Positions 1-6,383 of a DNA stretch of 10,659 nucleotides are shown in pieces. Position numbers and translations under genes: made by a program. Source of the stretch: Solirubrobacterales bacterium (GTDB lineage: Bacteria; Actinomycetota; Thermoleophilia; Solirubrobacterales; Solirubrobacteraceae); the NCBI GenBank assembly GCA_013696535.1, contig JACCYI010000087.1:1-10659 (forward strand). Direction: 5' to 3'. Below the pieces are notes generated by a model. It made no database searches and was not told the origin of the DNA. It saw only the letters and a list, made by a program, of their open reading frames with translations. Each line of letters opens with the position of its first letter. The first letter of the stretch is position 1.

Positions 1-780
1 GGCCTGGACGAGGTGGTGACCGTCAACGTCGGTGCGGCACCGACGCCGCGCGAGGTGCTCCTGTTCTTCCACGCCATCGGCGTCCAGGTAGCCGAGCTGT
101 GGGGAATGTCCGAGACGTGCGGGGCGGGCTGTTGCAACCGGCCCGGCGAGGTCAAGCTCGGCTCGGTCGGGCCCCCGTCACCCGGCGTCGAGGTCAAGCT
201 GGCCGAGGACGGCGAGCTGCTCATGCGGTCTGAGGTCGTGATGACGGGCTACCGCAACGCTCCCGACCAGACCGCCGAAGCGCTCGACGCCGACGGATGG
301 CTGCACACGGGCGACATGGCGACGATCGACGAGGACGGCTACGTGACCCTCGTCGACCGCAAGAAGGAGCTGATCATCTCGTCAGCCGGCAAGAACATGT
401 CGCCGGCCAACATCGAGTCCGAGCTCAAGGGTGCCTCCCCGGTCATCGGGCAGGCCTACTGCATCGGCGACGCGCGCCCGTTCAACACGGCGATCATCGT
501 GCTCGACGCCGACTTCGCCCCTGCTTGGGCGGCCAAGCAGGGGCTCGAGAACGTGCCGTTCGACCGGCTCGGTGACGAAGCGGCCATGCGCGCGGCGGTC
601 CAGGAGGGCGTGGACGCCGCCAACGGAAGGCTGGCGCGGGCCGAGCAGATCAAGAAGTTCACAATCGTGCACGGCGACTGGAGCCCGGGTGGGGATGAGC
701 TCACTCCCACCATGAAGCTCAAGCGCAAGCCGATCGGTGAGAAGTACGCCCGCGACATCGAAGCCATGTACGCCTCATGA
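1..780 (+). CDS. Long-chain fatty-acid--CoA ligase (AMP-binding, FadD15-like), 5'-truncated by window edge
   Basis: The gene is open from base 1, so only about 259 C-terminal residues are visible. It belongs to the ANL superfamily, which activates a carboxylic acid with ATP to an acyl-adenylate and transfers it to CoA. Visible motifs, numbered from the first visible codon, are: GMSET at about 35-39 (the A5-type motif contacting the adenylate); GYRN..., then GWLHTGD ending near 105 (aspartate binding the ribose); DRKKELI at about 119-125 (hinge between the two subdomains); and PTMKLKRK at about 236-243, where the C-terminal catalytic lysine is expected. The lid arrangement and the phrase 'SSAGKNMSPANIE' fit the long-chain FadD/FACS branch better than acetyl-CoA synthetase. 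The chain length of the substrate cannot be read from this part. The stop codon overlaps the start of the next gene (ATGA), so the two are probably translated from one message. The true start lies outside the window. Confidence 0.9.
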   Translation, partial: GLDEVVTVNVGAAPTPREVLLFFHAIGVQVAELWGMSETCGAGCCNRPGEVKLGSVGPPSPGVEVKLAEDGELLMRSEVVMTGYRNAPDQTAEALDADGWLHTGDMATIDEDGYVTLVDRKKELIISSAGKNMSPANIESELKGASPVIGQAYCIGDARPFNTAIIVLDADFAPAWAAKQGLENVPFDRLGDEAAMRAAVQEGVDAANGRLARAEQIKKFTIVHGDWSPGGDELTPTMKLKRKPIGEKYARDIEAMYAS

Positions 781-1778
781 GCGGCGGCGTACCCGACTCC
801 TTCCGTGCCCTCGTGGCCGAGAAGCGCGGCGATGAGGTGGAGCGCGGCCTCACCCAGTTCTCGTCCGGCGAGTTGGGGAAGGGTGAGGTCACGGTCCGGG
901 TGGCATGGTCGAGCGTCAACTACAAGGATGCCCTCGCGGTCTCCGCCAAGGGGCGCGTCGCCCGGATCGACCGGCTCGTGCCGGGAATCGATCTCGCGGG
1001 CCAAGTGGTCGCGTCCTCGTCGCCTGACTTCAGCGAGGGCCAGGAGGTGCTGGCGCATGGGCACGGAATCGGCGTCGCCCACCACGGCGGCTTCGCCGAA
1101 TACGCTCGGGTGCCCGGGGAGTGGGTGGTCCCGTTGCCGTCCGGGCTGACCGCACGGGGTGCGATGGCGGTCGGCACGGCCGGCTTCACGGCGGCGTTGT
1201 CGGTCACTCAGCTCGAAGCCCGCGGACTCGAGGTCGGCCAGGGGCCGGTGCTGGTCCTCGGGGCGACAGGCGGCGTCGGCTCGATCGCGGTCGCCCTGCT
1301 CGCGGCACGGGGCTACGAGGTGCACGCGAGCACCGGCAAAGCCGATCAAGCCGATTTCCTGCGCCGCCTCGGAGCGGTGGAGGTGCTCTCACGCGAGGAC
1401 ACCGTTCCGGGCGAGCGGCCGCTCGAGAAGGAGCGATGGGCGGCGTGCGTGGACCCGGTCGGCGGTGCTGCGCTGGCGTTCGCGCTCTCCACCCTGCGCT
1501 ACGGCGGCGCCGTGGCGTCGAGTGGGATGACGGGCGGCACCAAACTCGAGACCACGGTGCTGCCCTTCATCCTCAGGGGGGTGGCCGTGCTGGGCGTCGA
1601 TTCCGTGAACGCGCCCATGACGATCCGCCGCCGCGTATGGGAGGAGCTCGCGTCCGCGCTCGACCCGTCGGTGCTCGACGGAATGACGAGGGAGGTGGCC
1701 CTCGAAGACCTCGACTCCCATCTCGACGAGGTGCTGTCCGGCGGATCGAGCGGCCGGACGGTCGTTCGCATCAGCTGA
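777..1778 (+). CDS. acuI: YhdH/AcuI-family NADPH-dependent medium-chain reductase (acrylyl-CoA reductase-like)
   Basis: This is a 333-residue zinc-free medium-chain dehydrogenase/reductase. The YhdH/YhfP/AcuI branch includes NADPH-dependent acrylyl-CoA reductase, which makes propionyl-CoA. The recognised family pattern runs the full length: WSSVNYKDAL near 45-53, VPGIDLAG at 68-75, GGFAEYARV at 104-112, GTAGFTAAL at 133-141, the Rossmann loop LGATGGVGSIAV at 161-172, RPLEKERWA at 214-222 and LPFILRGVAVLGVDSV at 262-277. The cysteine ligands of a structural zinc site are absent, as is usual for this branch. Length matches the family (about 325-335). The start ATG sits in the four-base overlap with the upstream ligase stop and no Shine-Dalgarno is evident, so translation is probably coupled. 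The neighbour suggests work on a short enoyl- or acyl-CoA, but the natural substrate is not shown by the sequence. It could act on another activated alkene. Confidence 0.85.
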   Translation: MSGGVPDSFRALVAEKRGDEVERGLTQFSSGELGKGEVTVRVAWSSVNYKDALAVSAKGRVARIDRLVPGIDLAGQVVASSSPDFSEGQEVLAHGHGIGVAHHGGFAEYARVPGEWVVPLPSGLTARGAMAVGTAGFTAALSVTQLEARGLEVGQGPVLVLGATGGVGSIAVALLAARGYEVHASTGKADQADFLRRLGAVEVLSREDTVPGERPLEKERWAACVDPVGGAALAFALSTLRYGGAVASSGMTGGTKLETTVLPFILRGVAVLGVDSVNAPMTIRRRVWEELASALDPSVLDGMTREVALEDLDSHLDEVLSGGSSGRTVVRIS

Positions 1779-1812
1779 GCGGCAACAGTCGTCCGCTGGT
1801 CAGGCCCGCTCG

Positions 1813-1825
1813 TAGACTGGATGTA
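1813..1825 (+). promoter_or_regulatory. Candidate -10 element for leaderless ispG transcription
   Basis: TAGACT at 1813-1818 fits the TANNNT consensus. It ends so that a start site seven bases downstream would fall on the A of the ispG ATG at 1825. That is the spacing seen for leaderless mRNAs in actinobacteria and Deinococcus. No Shine-Dalgarno lies in the 46-base gap and no convincing -35 box is visible. A second, out-of-frame ATG at 1821-1823 lies just upstream. Confidence 0.45.
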
Positions 1826-3120
1826 TGGCATCCAAGCGACACGTCACCGTCGGTGGCGTCCAGATCGGCGGCGGCGCGCCCGTCGTCGTCCAGACGATGA
1901 CCAAGACGGAGACCGCCAACCTCTCGGCCACCATGGAGCAGATCCGCAAGGTGGCCGACGCCGGCGCGGACATCGTCCGTGTGGCCGTGCCTCGCGACAA
2001 GGACATCGAGGCGCTCAAGACGATCGTGGCCGAGTCGCCGATCCCGATCATCGCGGACATCCACTTCAACCACACGCTGGCGCTCAAGGCGATCGACGTC
2101 GTGGCTCACTGCATCCGCCTGAACCCCTGCAACATCGGTGGCCCTGACAAGGTGGCCGAAGTAGCCGACAGGGCGCGGGCAGTCGGCACGCCGATGCGCA
2201 TCGGGGTGAACTCCGGCTCGCTGCCCAAGCACTTGCACCAGCTCGAGCGGGAGAACCCGGTCGAGGCGCTGACCGCCGCGGCCGTCGAGTTCGTGGCGTT
2301 AATGGAGCGCCTGAACTTCCAGGATTTCAAGGTTTCGATCAAGTCGACCAACGTCCCGAACACGATCGCGGCGAACCGGCTGCTGAGCGAGCGCATCCCC
2401 TATCCGCTGCACCTCGGGATCACGGAGGCCGGAACGAAGTGGTCCGGCTCGCTCAAGTCCGCCGTCGGGCTCGGCACCCTGCTGGCCGACGACATCGGCG
2501 ACACGATCCGCATCTCGCTCTCCACCTTCCATGCGGAAGAGGAGGTCAAGGTGGCGTGGGAGATCTTGAAGGCCCTCAAGCTGCGCGAGCGCGGCCCCGT
2601 GCTCATCGCCTGTCCGACTTGCGGGCGCCTGCAGTTCGACATGGACACCGTGGTGGCCGATATCGAGCGGCGGCTCGAGGCCTACTCCGATCCGGTGGAG
2701 GTCGCCGTCCTCGGTTGCGCCGTCAACGGCATCGGCGAGGCGTCGCACGCGGACTTCGGGATCACCGGCGCAAAGAACGAGGGGCTGATCTTCTCGCGCG
2801 GCAAGGCCCTCAAGAAGGTGCCCCAGGAGCAGCTCGTCGACGCGCTGTTCGCGGAGATCGACAAGTACACGAGCACGAAGCGCATCGAGGTCGACGCGCA
2901 CGAGCAGGCCGCGGGAGCGCAGTGGCTGCAGCGCATCGAGGAGGAGAACGCCGGGGAGCTCACGCCCGAGCGGCTCGCCAAGCTCGAAGCGGAGCAGCAG
3001 CGCGCCGAGGAGGATCAGATGGAGCAGGCCCTCAAGCTCGACGTGGTTCCCGAGCGCGACCGCATCGCGCTCGACGAGGACGCCTCCCCGGTCGACGGCC
3101 GGCGCTTCACGCGGGCCTAG
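1825..3120 (+). CDS. ispG: 4-hydroxy-3-methylbut-2-enyl-diphosphate synthase (IspG/GcpE) with C-terminal extension
   Basis: IspG reductively opens the cyclic diphosphate MEcPP to HMBPP, the penultimate step of the MEP isoprenoid pathway, in the cytoplasm. The N-terminal TIM-barrel part is clear: VQTMTKTET at 22-30, ADAGADIVRVAVP at 44-56, IIADIHFNHTLAL at 75-87, IRLNPCNIG at 97-105, IGVNSGSL at 126-133 and HLGITEAG at 196-203. The [4Fe-4S] ligands are present: Cys263 and Cys266 in CPTCGR, Cys298 in GCAVNGIGE, and the conserved Glu305. This is the short bacterial form without the extra domain of plant enzymes. At 431 residues it is longer than usual (E. coli has 372). From about residue 356 to the end there is a Glu/Arg/Ala/Gln-rich tail likely to be helical or coiled-coil. 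The start at 1825 is preferred because the protein begins with the normal 'VTVGGVQIGGGAP' segment and a -10 element sits six bases upstream. It converges with the gene ending at 3182. Confidence 0.95.
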   Translation: MASKRHVTVGGVQIGGGAPVVVQTMTKTETANLSATMEQIRKVADAGADIVRVAVPRDKDIEALKTIVAESPIPIIADIHFNHTLALKAIDVVAHCIRLNPCNIGGPDKVAEVADRARAVGTPMRIGVNSGSLPKHLHQLERENPVEALTAAAVEFVALMERLNFQDFKVSIKSTNVPNTIAANRLLSERIPYPLHLGITEAGTKWSGSLKSAVGLGTLLADDIGDTIRISLSTFHAEEEVKVAWEILKALKLRERGPVLIACPTCGRLQFDMDTVVADIERRLEAYSDPVEVAVLGCAVNGIGEASHADFGITGAKNEGLIFSRGKALKKVPQEQLVDALFAEIDKYTSTKRIEVDAHEQAAGAQWLQRIEEENAGELTPERLAKLEAEQQRAEEDQMEQALKLDVVPERDRIALDEDASPVDGRRFTRA

Positions 3121-3132
3121 CGCAGACCGGCA

Positions 3133-3149
3133 CCGGCGGACGTCGCCGG
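3133..3149. terminator. Possible bidirectional terminator hairpin between convergent genes
   Basis: CCGGCG (3133-3138) pairs with CGCCGG (3144-3149) around a five-base loop, 12 bases after the ispG stop and 32 bases after the stop of the opposing gene. The stem is short, only six G:C pairs, and no T-run follows on either strand. It is therefore a weak candidate. The 61-base gap holds nothing else I can name. Confidence 0.3.
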
Positions 3150-3181
3150 CAAGTGAACCGAGCACTGAGACAAGGCGCTGA

Positions 3182-5476
3182 TCATCGCGGCCCACCGGCG
3201 GGCTGGGACCCCCACCGCGGCGGCTGAGACGGCGCCGGAAGCTCCCCCAGCCACCCCGTCAGCTCGACGGCCGGCATGGGCCGGCTCATGTAGTACCCCT
3301 GTGCGACGTCGCAGCCGAGCTCTGCGAGCGCCATCCACGTCTCGAGGTCCTCGACCCCTTCGGCCACGACCTCGAGTCCGAGGTTCCGGCCGAGATCGAT
3401 GGTCGATCGCACGATGACGGCGTCGTTGGGCGAATGGCTCATGCTCTTGACGAAGGACCGGTCGATCTTGATCTCGTCGATCGGCAGCCGCGTCAGGTAG
3501 GCCAGCGAGGAGTAGCCCGTGCCGAAGTCGTCCACGGCCAGGCGCATCCCGATGTCGCTGAGGCGCTGGAGGACCGCTGCGGCCCCGATCGGGTCGGCGA
3601 CCATGGCGCTCTCGGTGAGCTCGAGCTCGAGCATGAACGGCGCCACGTCCCACTTCGCCAGCAGGCCGATCACGTCGTCGGGGAAGTCGAGGTCGATCAG
3701 GCTTCGCGGCGAGACGTTGACGGCGATCGGCAGGGCGTGACCTTCTGCGCACCACGCCTGACATTGCCGGAGGGCCTCGTCGATCACGGAGAGGGTCAGC
3801 GGCTTGATCAGGCCGCTGCTCTGCGCGAGGGGGATGAAGTCGTCGGGCAGGACGAGACCCCGCTCAGGGTGACGCCACCGAACGAGCGCCTCGACGCCGA
3901 CGACCTGCCCGTTGCGCAGCTCGACCTTGGGCTGGTAGTGGAGCTCGAGCTCTCCCTCGTCGATCGCACGACGCAGCTCGCTGACCAGCGAGAGGCGCAT
4001 CGGCTCGTGACGGTCATCGTCGACGCGATAGATCGAGGAGCCCGAGTCGGCCTCCTTGGCGGCGTACAAGGCGACGTCCGCTCGACGGAGGAGCTGGTCG
4101 GCGTCCGTCCCGTGGTCGGGGAAGAAGGCGACGCCGAGGCTCGCATCGACACTCACCGTCAGGTCGTCGAGCGCGCACGGCCGGCCGACGGCGTCGCGGA
4201 TGCGCCCCACGAGCGCGACCGCGGAGGCGACGGACGCCCCGGGGACCAGGAGCCCGAACTCGTCGCCACCGAGGCGCGCGATCGAGTCCCCCGGCCTGAG
4301 GACCGCGAGCACTCGCCGCCCCACCTCCTGCAGGAAGCAGTCGCCGCTCGCGTGGCCCAGGGTGTCGTTGATCTCCTTGAAGCGGTCGAGGTCCATCATG
4401 AGCACCGCGAGCTGCCCCCCGGTGTGCGCGGCCTCGGCGAGCGCAAGCCGGAGGCGGTCGTGGAACAGCGTTCGGTTCGGCAGGCCCGTCAGCGAATCGT
4501 GCAGCGCCTGATGCCGATTGACCTGCGCCTGGCGCTTGAGCTCCTTCTCGGCCCGATCACGCGCTCCCTCGGCCAGCCGGCGCTCGGTGATGTCGAAGAT
4601 GACGCCGTCGAGCCAGAGTCGCTCACCGTCGGGCCCGAGGACTGCGGTGCCCTGCTCGGCGATCCAGCGCGCGCCGCCGTCGGCGTGCAGGATGCGGTAG
4701 TGCATCTCGTAGGCCGATCCCTCGGCGAGCGCCTCGTCGATGGCCTCGAAGACATAGCTGCGGTCCTCCGGGTGGATGATGGAGCCGTACGTGCGCACGC
4801 GATTGGCGAGGAAGTCGGTCGCGGGATAGCCCGAGAGCTCCTGGATGGAGTCGCTCATGAACTGCATGGTCCAGAGCCAGTCGCACCCGCAGCGATAGAC
4901 GACTCCGGGAATGTTCGCCACCAGCGTCCGGAACCGCTCCTCGCCGGCCCGGAGGTCCTCCTCGATCCGCCGGTGCGCGGTGATGTCGAGGCAGTACCCC
5001 TCGAGCGCGAAGCGCTCCGGGTCACCCGTGGGCACGCTTCGCGCTTCGTCCCGGACATACGCGACGGTCCCATCCTGGGCGAGCAGGCGATACTCGAGGG
5101 AGAGCAGGCGACGGCCGGTGGCAGCCTCGTCGTGCTCGGCACGAACCATGGCCACATCTTGGGGGTGCACGAGATCCCAGTAGCGGTCGGGCTCGGCCAG
5201 CTCCGAGGTGCGCCGTCCGGTCTTCGCCTCCATGCACGCGCTCATGTAGGTGACGGCTATCGGATGCGTGGGGGACTCGACGTACGCCAGCAGAGCCTGC
5301 CGCTCGCCGAAGGTCCAGCTCGACGCGGGGTTGGCGGGCGCGGGTCGCGAGGTCTTGGCGCTTCCCCGCGCGGCATCCACGGCGAAGGAGGCCGAAGTGG
5401 GCGAGCTGGGCCGGCACAGAGCGGCGAGCGCGCCGTTCCCCCAGCCGTTCCCACGACTCGCGGGCGCACGGCTCAT
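3182..5476 (-). CDS. PAS-PAS-GGDEF-EAL cyclic-di-GMP turnover protein
   Basis: This 764-residue cytoplasmic protein has no membrane segment. In order it holds: a 50-residue low-complexity N-terminus; a first PAS domain (about 55-168) whose start is degenerate; a second PAS domain (about 180-300, 'FRTLVANIPGVVYR' to 'GVIFDITERR'); a short helical linker (about 300-325); a GGDEF domain (about 326-485); and an EAL domain (about 495-745). GGDEF is intact at 403-407, and the RPGD inhibitory I-site stands at 394-397 with the proper five-residue spacing. The EAL domain keeps the usual catalytic set: Glu529 in EAL, Asn587 in NVSP, ELTES at 619-623, Asp649-Asp650 in DDFGTGYSS, Lys670 in KIDRSF, Glu706 in AEGVE and Gln726 in QGYY. 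On motifs alone both diguanylate cyclase and phosphodiesterase activity are possible. In similar tandem proteins one domain often dominates or the GGDEF acts as a GTP sensor. The signal sensed by the PAS domains is unknown. The start is uncertain, because Shine-Dalgarno support is weak (a GAGAG about 14 bases upstream). Confidence 0.93.
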   Translation of the reverse strand: MSRAPASRGNGWGNGALAALCRPSSPTSASFAVDAARGSAKTSRPAPANPASSWTFGERQALLAYVESPTHPIAVTYMSACMEAKTGRRTSELAEPDRYWDLVHPQDVAMVRAEHDEAATGRRLLSLEYRLLAQDGTVAYVRDEARSVPTGDPERFALEGYCLDITAHRRIEEDLRAGEERFRTLVANIPGVVYRCGCDWLWTMQFMSDSIQELSGYPATDFLANRVRTYGSIIHPEDRSYVFEAIDEALAEGSAYEMHYRILHADGGARWIAEQGTAVLGPDGERLWLDGVIFDITERRLAEGARDRAEKELKRQAQVNRHQALHDSLTGLPNRTLFHDRLRLALAEAAHTGGQLAVLMMDLDRFKEINDTLGHASGDCFLQEVGRRVLAVLRPGDSIARLGGDEFGLLVPGASVASAVALVGRIRDAVGRPCALDDLTVSVDASLGVAFFPDHGTDADQLLRRADVALYAAKEADSGSSIYRVDDDRHEPMRLSLVSELRRAIDEGELELHYQPKVELRNGQVVGVEALVRWRHPERGLVLPDDFIPLAQSSGLIKPLTLSVIDEALRQCQAWCAEGHALPIAVNVSPRSLIDLDFPDDVIGLLAKWDVAPFMLELELTESAMVADPIGAAAVLQRLSDIGMRLAVDDFGTGYSSLAYLTRLPIDEIKIDRSFVKSMSHSPNDAVIVRSTIDLGRNLGLEVVAEGVEDLETWMALAELGCDVAQGYYMSRPMPAVELTGWLGELPAPSQPPRWGSQPAGGPR

Positions 5477-5571
5477 GTGAGTTTCATCGGCTCTCAGGTC
5501 GATCCCTGTAGCGCCTGAGGCCCGGGCGCGAGCAGGCCCCGTTCCAGCCGCCGCCCCCCCGACGGGCGCTA
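5477..5571. other. Intergenic gap with two short potential stem-loops
   Basis: This 95-base gap lies between the repeat protein (upstream on the minus strand) and the GGDEF-EAL gene. CGCCC (5552-5556) can pair with GGGCG (5564-5568) just after the upstream stop, beside a run of seven C at 5554-5560. CTCAGG (5493-5498) can pair with CCTGAG (5514-5519) in the leader of the GGDEF-EAL gene. Both stems are short and no T-run is present, so terminator or attenuator roles are only possible. No convincing promoter was recognised. Confidence 0.25.
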
Positions 5572-6291
5572 TCAGCGGGCTCGCACCGCGGCATTGCCCG
5601 CGGTGGTCTTCGCCATGATGCGTCGCCTGGCGTCGGGGTCGTCGACGAGTCCGGTCACGCTCTGATCCCCTGCAGTGGTGGCTGCCTCGATCGAGTAGGT
5701 GCCGTGTGGCACCTGTACGTCGACGTTGCCGGCGGTCGACTTCGCGGTGATCCGATCGGGCCTCGAGCGCAGACGGACAGCGACGTTGCCGGCGGTCGAG
5801 CGTGCTTGGACGCTCCGCGAGCGGCCGCCGCTCACGTCGACGTTCCCCGCTGTCGACTCCGCACGGATCGGCCCGCGGATGCCCTCCACGCGGACGTTGC
5901 CCGCAGTGGACTTGGCCATCAACGAGACGCCACGCGGCACTTCGACGCGATAGCTCGTCTGGCAGGGTCCGGGCAGCGGGAGCGGGCAGTCGCTCTTAAG
6001 ACGAACGACCCCGCCCCGAACGGTCTCGGTGATCCTCGGGCCGACGAGGAAGCGCTTGCTCTCGCGCGATACCCGGATCTCCCGCTTCGTTCCCGTGGCG
6101 AAGACCGTCACATCGCCGCTGCCCACCGCGATGACGACCCGCCGGGCCGGCTTGCGGATCACCGTCGTGTCGCGTTCGGTGCTGGCCAGCGCAGAGCCCA
6201 CGCCGCCGAACATCACGACAAGACCGAGTAGCAGCGAGAGCGCCGCCGCAATGGCGACGGCGACGATGGCCAGACGACGGCGGGGGCGCAT
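5572..6291 (-). CDS. Membrane-anchored or secreted DUF4097-like beta-repeat protein
   Basis: This 239-residue protein starts with positively charged residues (MRPRRR) and a hydrophobic segment at about 8-36, ending near ALA at 34-36. That fits a signal peptide or a single N-terminal membrane anchor. The rest would lie outside the cytoplasm. It carries a repeated 'STAGNV' turn at 128-133, 146-151, 165-170 and 185-190, with degenerate copies TTAGDQ at 205-210 and TTAGNA at 229-234. The period is about 18-24 residues. The pattern of short strands between Gly-Asn turns resembles the DUF4097 / putative auto-transporter adhesin head-GIN family, which is predicted to form a beta-solenoid. Cys102 and Cys110 could form a disulfide outside the membrane. 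The function of this family is not established. The two stops TGA-TAG end it. GGGAG stands only one base before the ATG, closer than ideal. It is 92 bases downstream of malate synthase, behind a strong stem-loop. Confidence 0.75.
   Translation of the reverse strand: MRPRRRLAIVAVAIAAALSLLLGLVVMFGGVGSALASTERDTTVIRKPARRVVIAVGSGDVTVFATGTKREIRVSRESKRFLVGPRITETVRGGVVRLKSDCPLPLPGPCQTSYRVEVPRGVSLMAKSTAGNVRVEGIRGPIRAESTAGNVDVSGGRSRSVQARSTAGNVAVRLRSRPDRITAKSTAGNVDVQVPHGTYSIEAATTAGDQSVTGLVDDPDARRRIMAKTTAGNAAVRAR
5590..5910 (-). repeat. Six in-frame tandem repeats encoding the STAGNV turns
   Basis: The six repeat turns of the DUF4097-like protein are visible in the DNA. GACGTTGCC(G/C) followed by GC(G/A)GTSGA recurs on the plus strand near 5722, 5782, 5839 (diverged) and 5893. 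The units are 54-72 bases long and stay in frame. The core turn is conserved while the intervening strands vary, so these are old coding repeats rather than a recent expansion. Confidence 0.7.
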
Positions 6292-6331
6292 GCTCCCGAA
6301 GTCTTGCGCTCAGCCACCCGATCCGCCGAGC

Positions 6332-6362
6332 GGCTGCCCGGTGAACCACGGTGCGGGCAGCC
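6332..6362 (-). terminator. Strong stem-loop after malate synthase (terminator or attenuator candidate)
   Basis: GGCTGCCCG (6332-6340) is the exact reverse complement of CGGGCAGCC (6354-6362), giving a nine-base-pair GC-rich stem with a 13-base loop. The stem begins 21 bases past the malate synthase stop. No T-run follows on the minus strand, so it is not a classical intrinsic terminator. It may act with Rho, protect the 3' end of the message, or reduce read-through into the repeat-protein gene. CAGCC at 6311-6315 could pair instead with GGCTG (6332-6336), so an alternative fold exists. Confidence 0.45.
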
Positions 6363-6383
6363 ACACCTCGCTGCCGAGCCCTC

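Noticed and set aside
3121..3181. A small gene or RNA between ispG and the GGDEF-EAL gene
   Set aside because: The gap is only 61 bases and holds no start with a ribosome site; only a short hairpin is visible.
5022..5417. Possible frameshift at the start of the first PAS domain of the GGDEF-EAL protein
   Set aside because: The other frames give no PAS-like sequence, and the annotated frame reads on smoothly with 'AYVESPTHPIAVTYMS', so the domain start is degenerate rather than broken.
3434..5518. A 694-codon open frame on the plus strand opposite the GGDEF-EAL gene
   Set aside because: Its product is Arg/Asp/Glu/Val-rich without any recognisable domain, and it mirrors a gene whose domains are unmistakable. 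Long antisense frames are expected from GC-rich codon use.
5590..5910. CRISPR-like or minisatellite reading of the repeated GACGTTGCC units
   Set aside because: The repeats stay in frame with 54-72 base units, lack uniform spacers and encode a regular protein motif.
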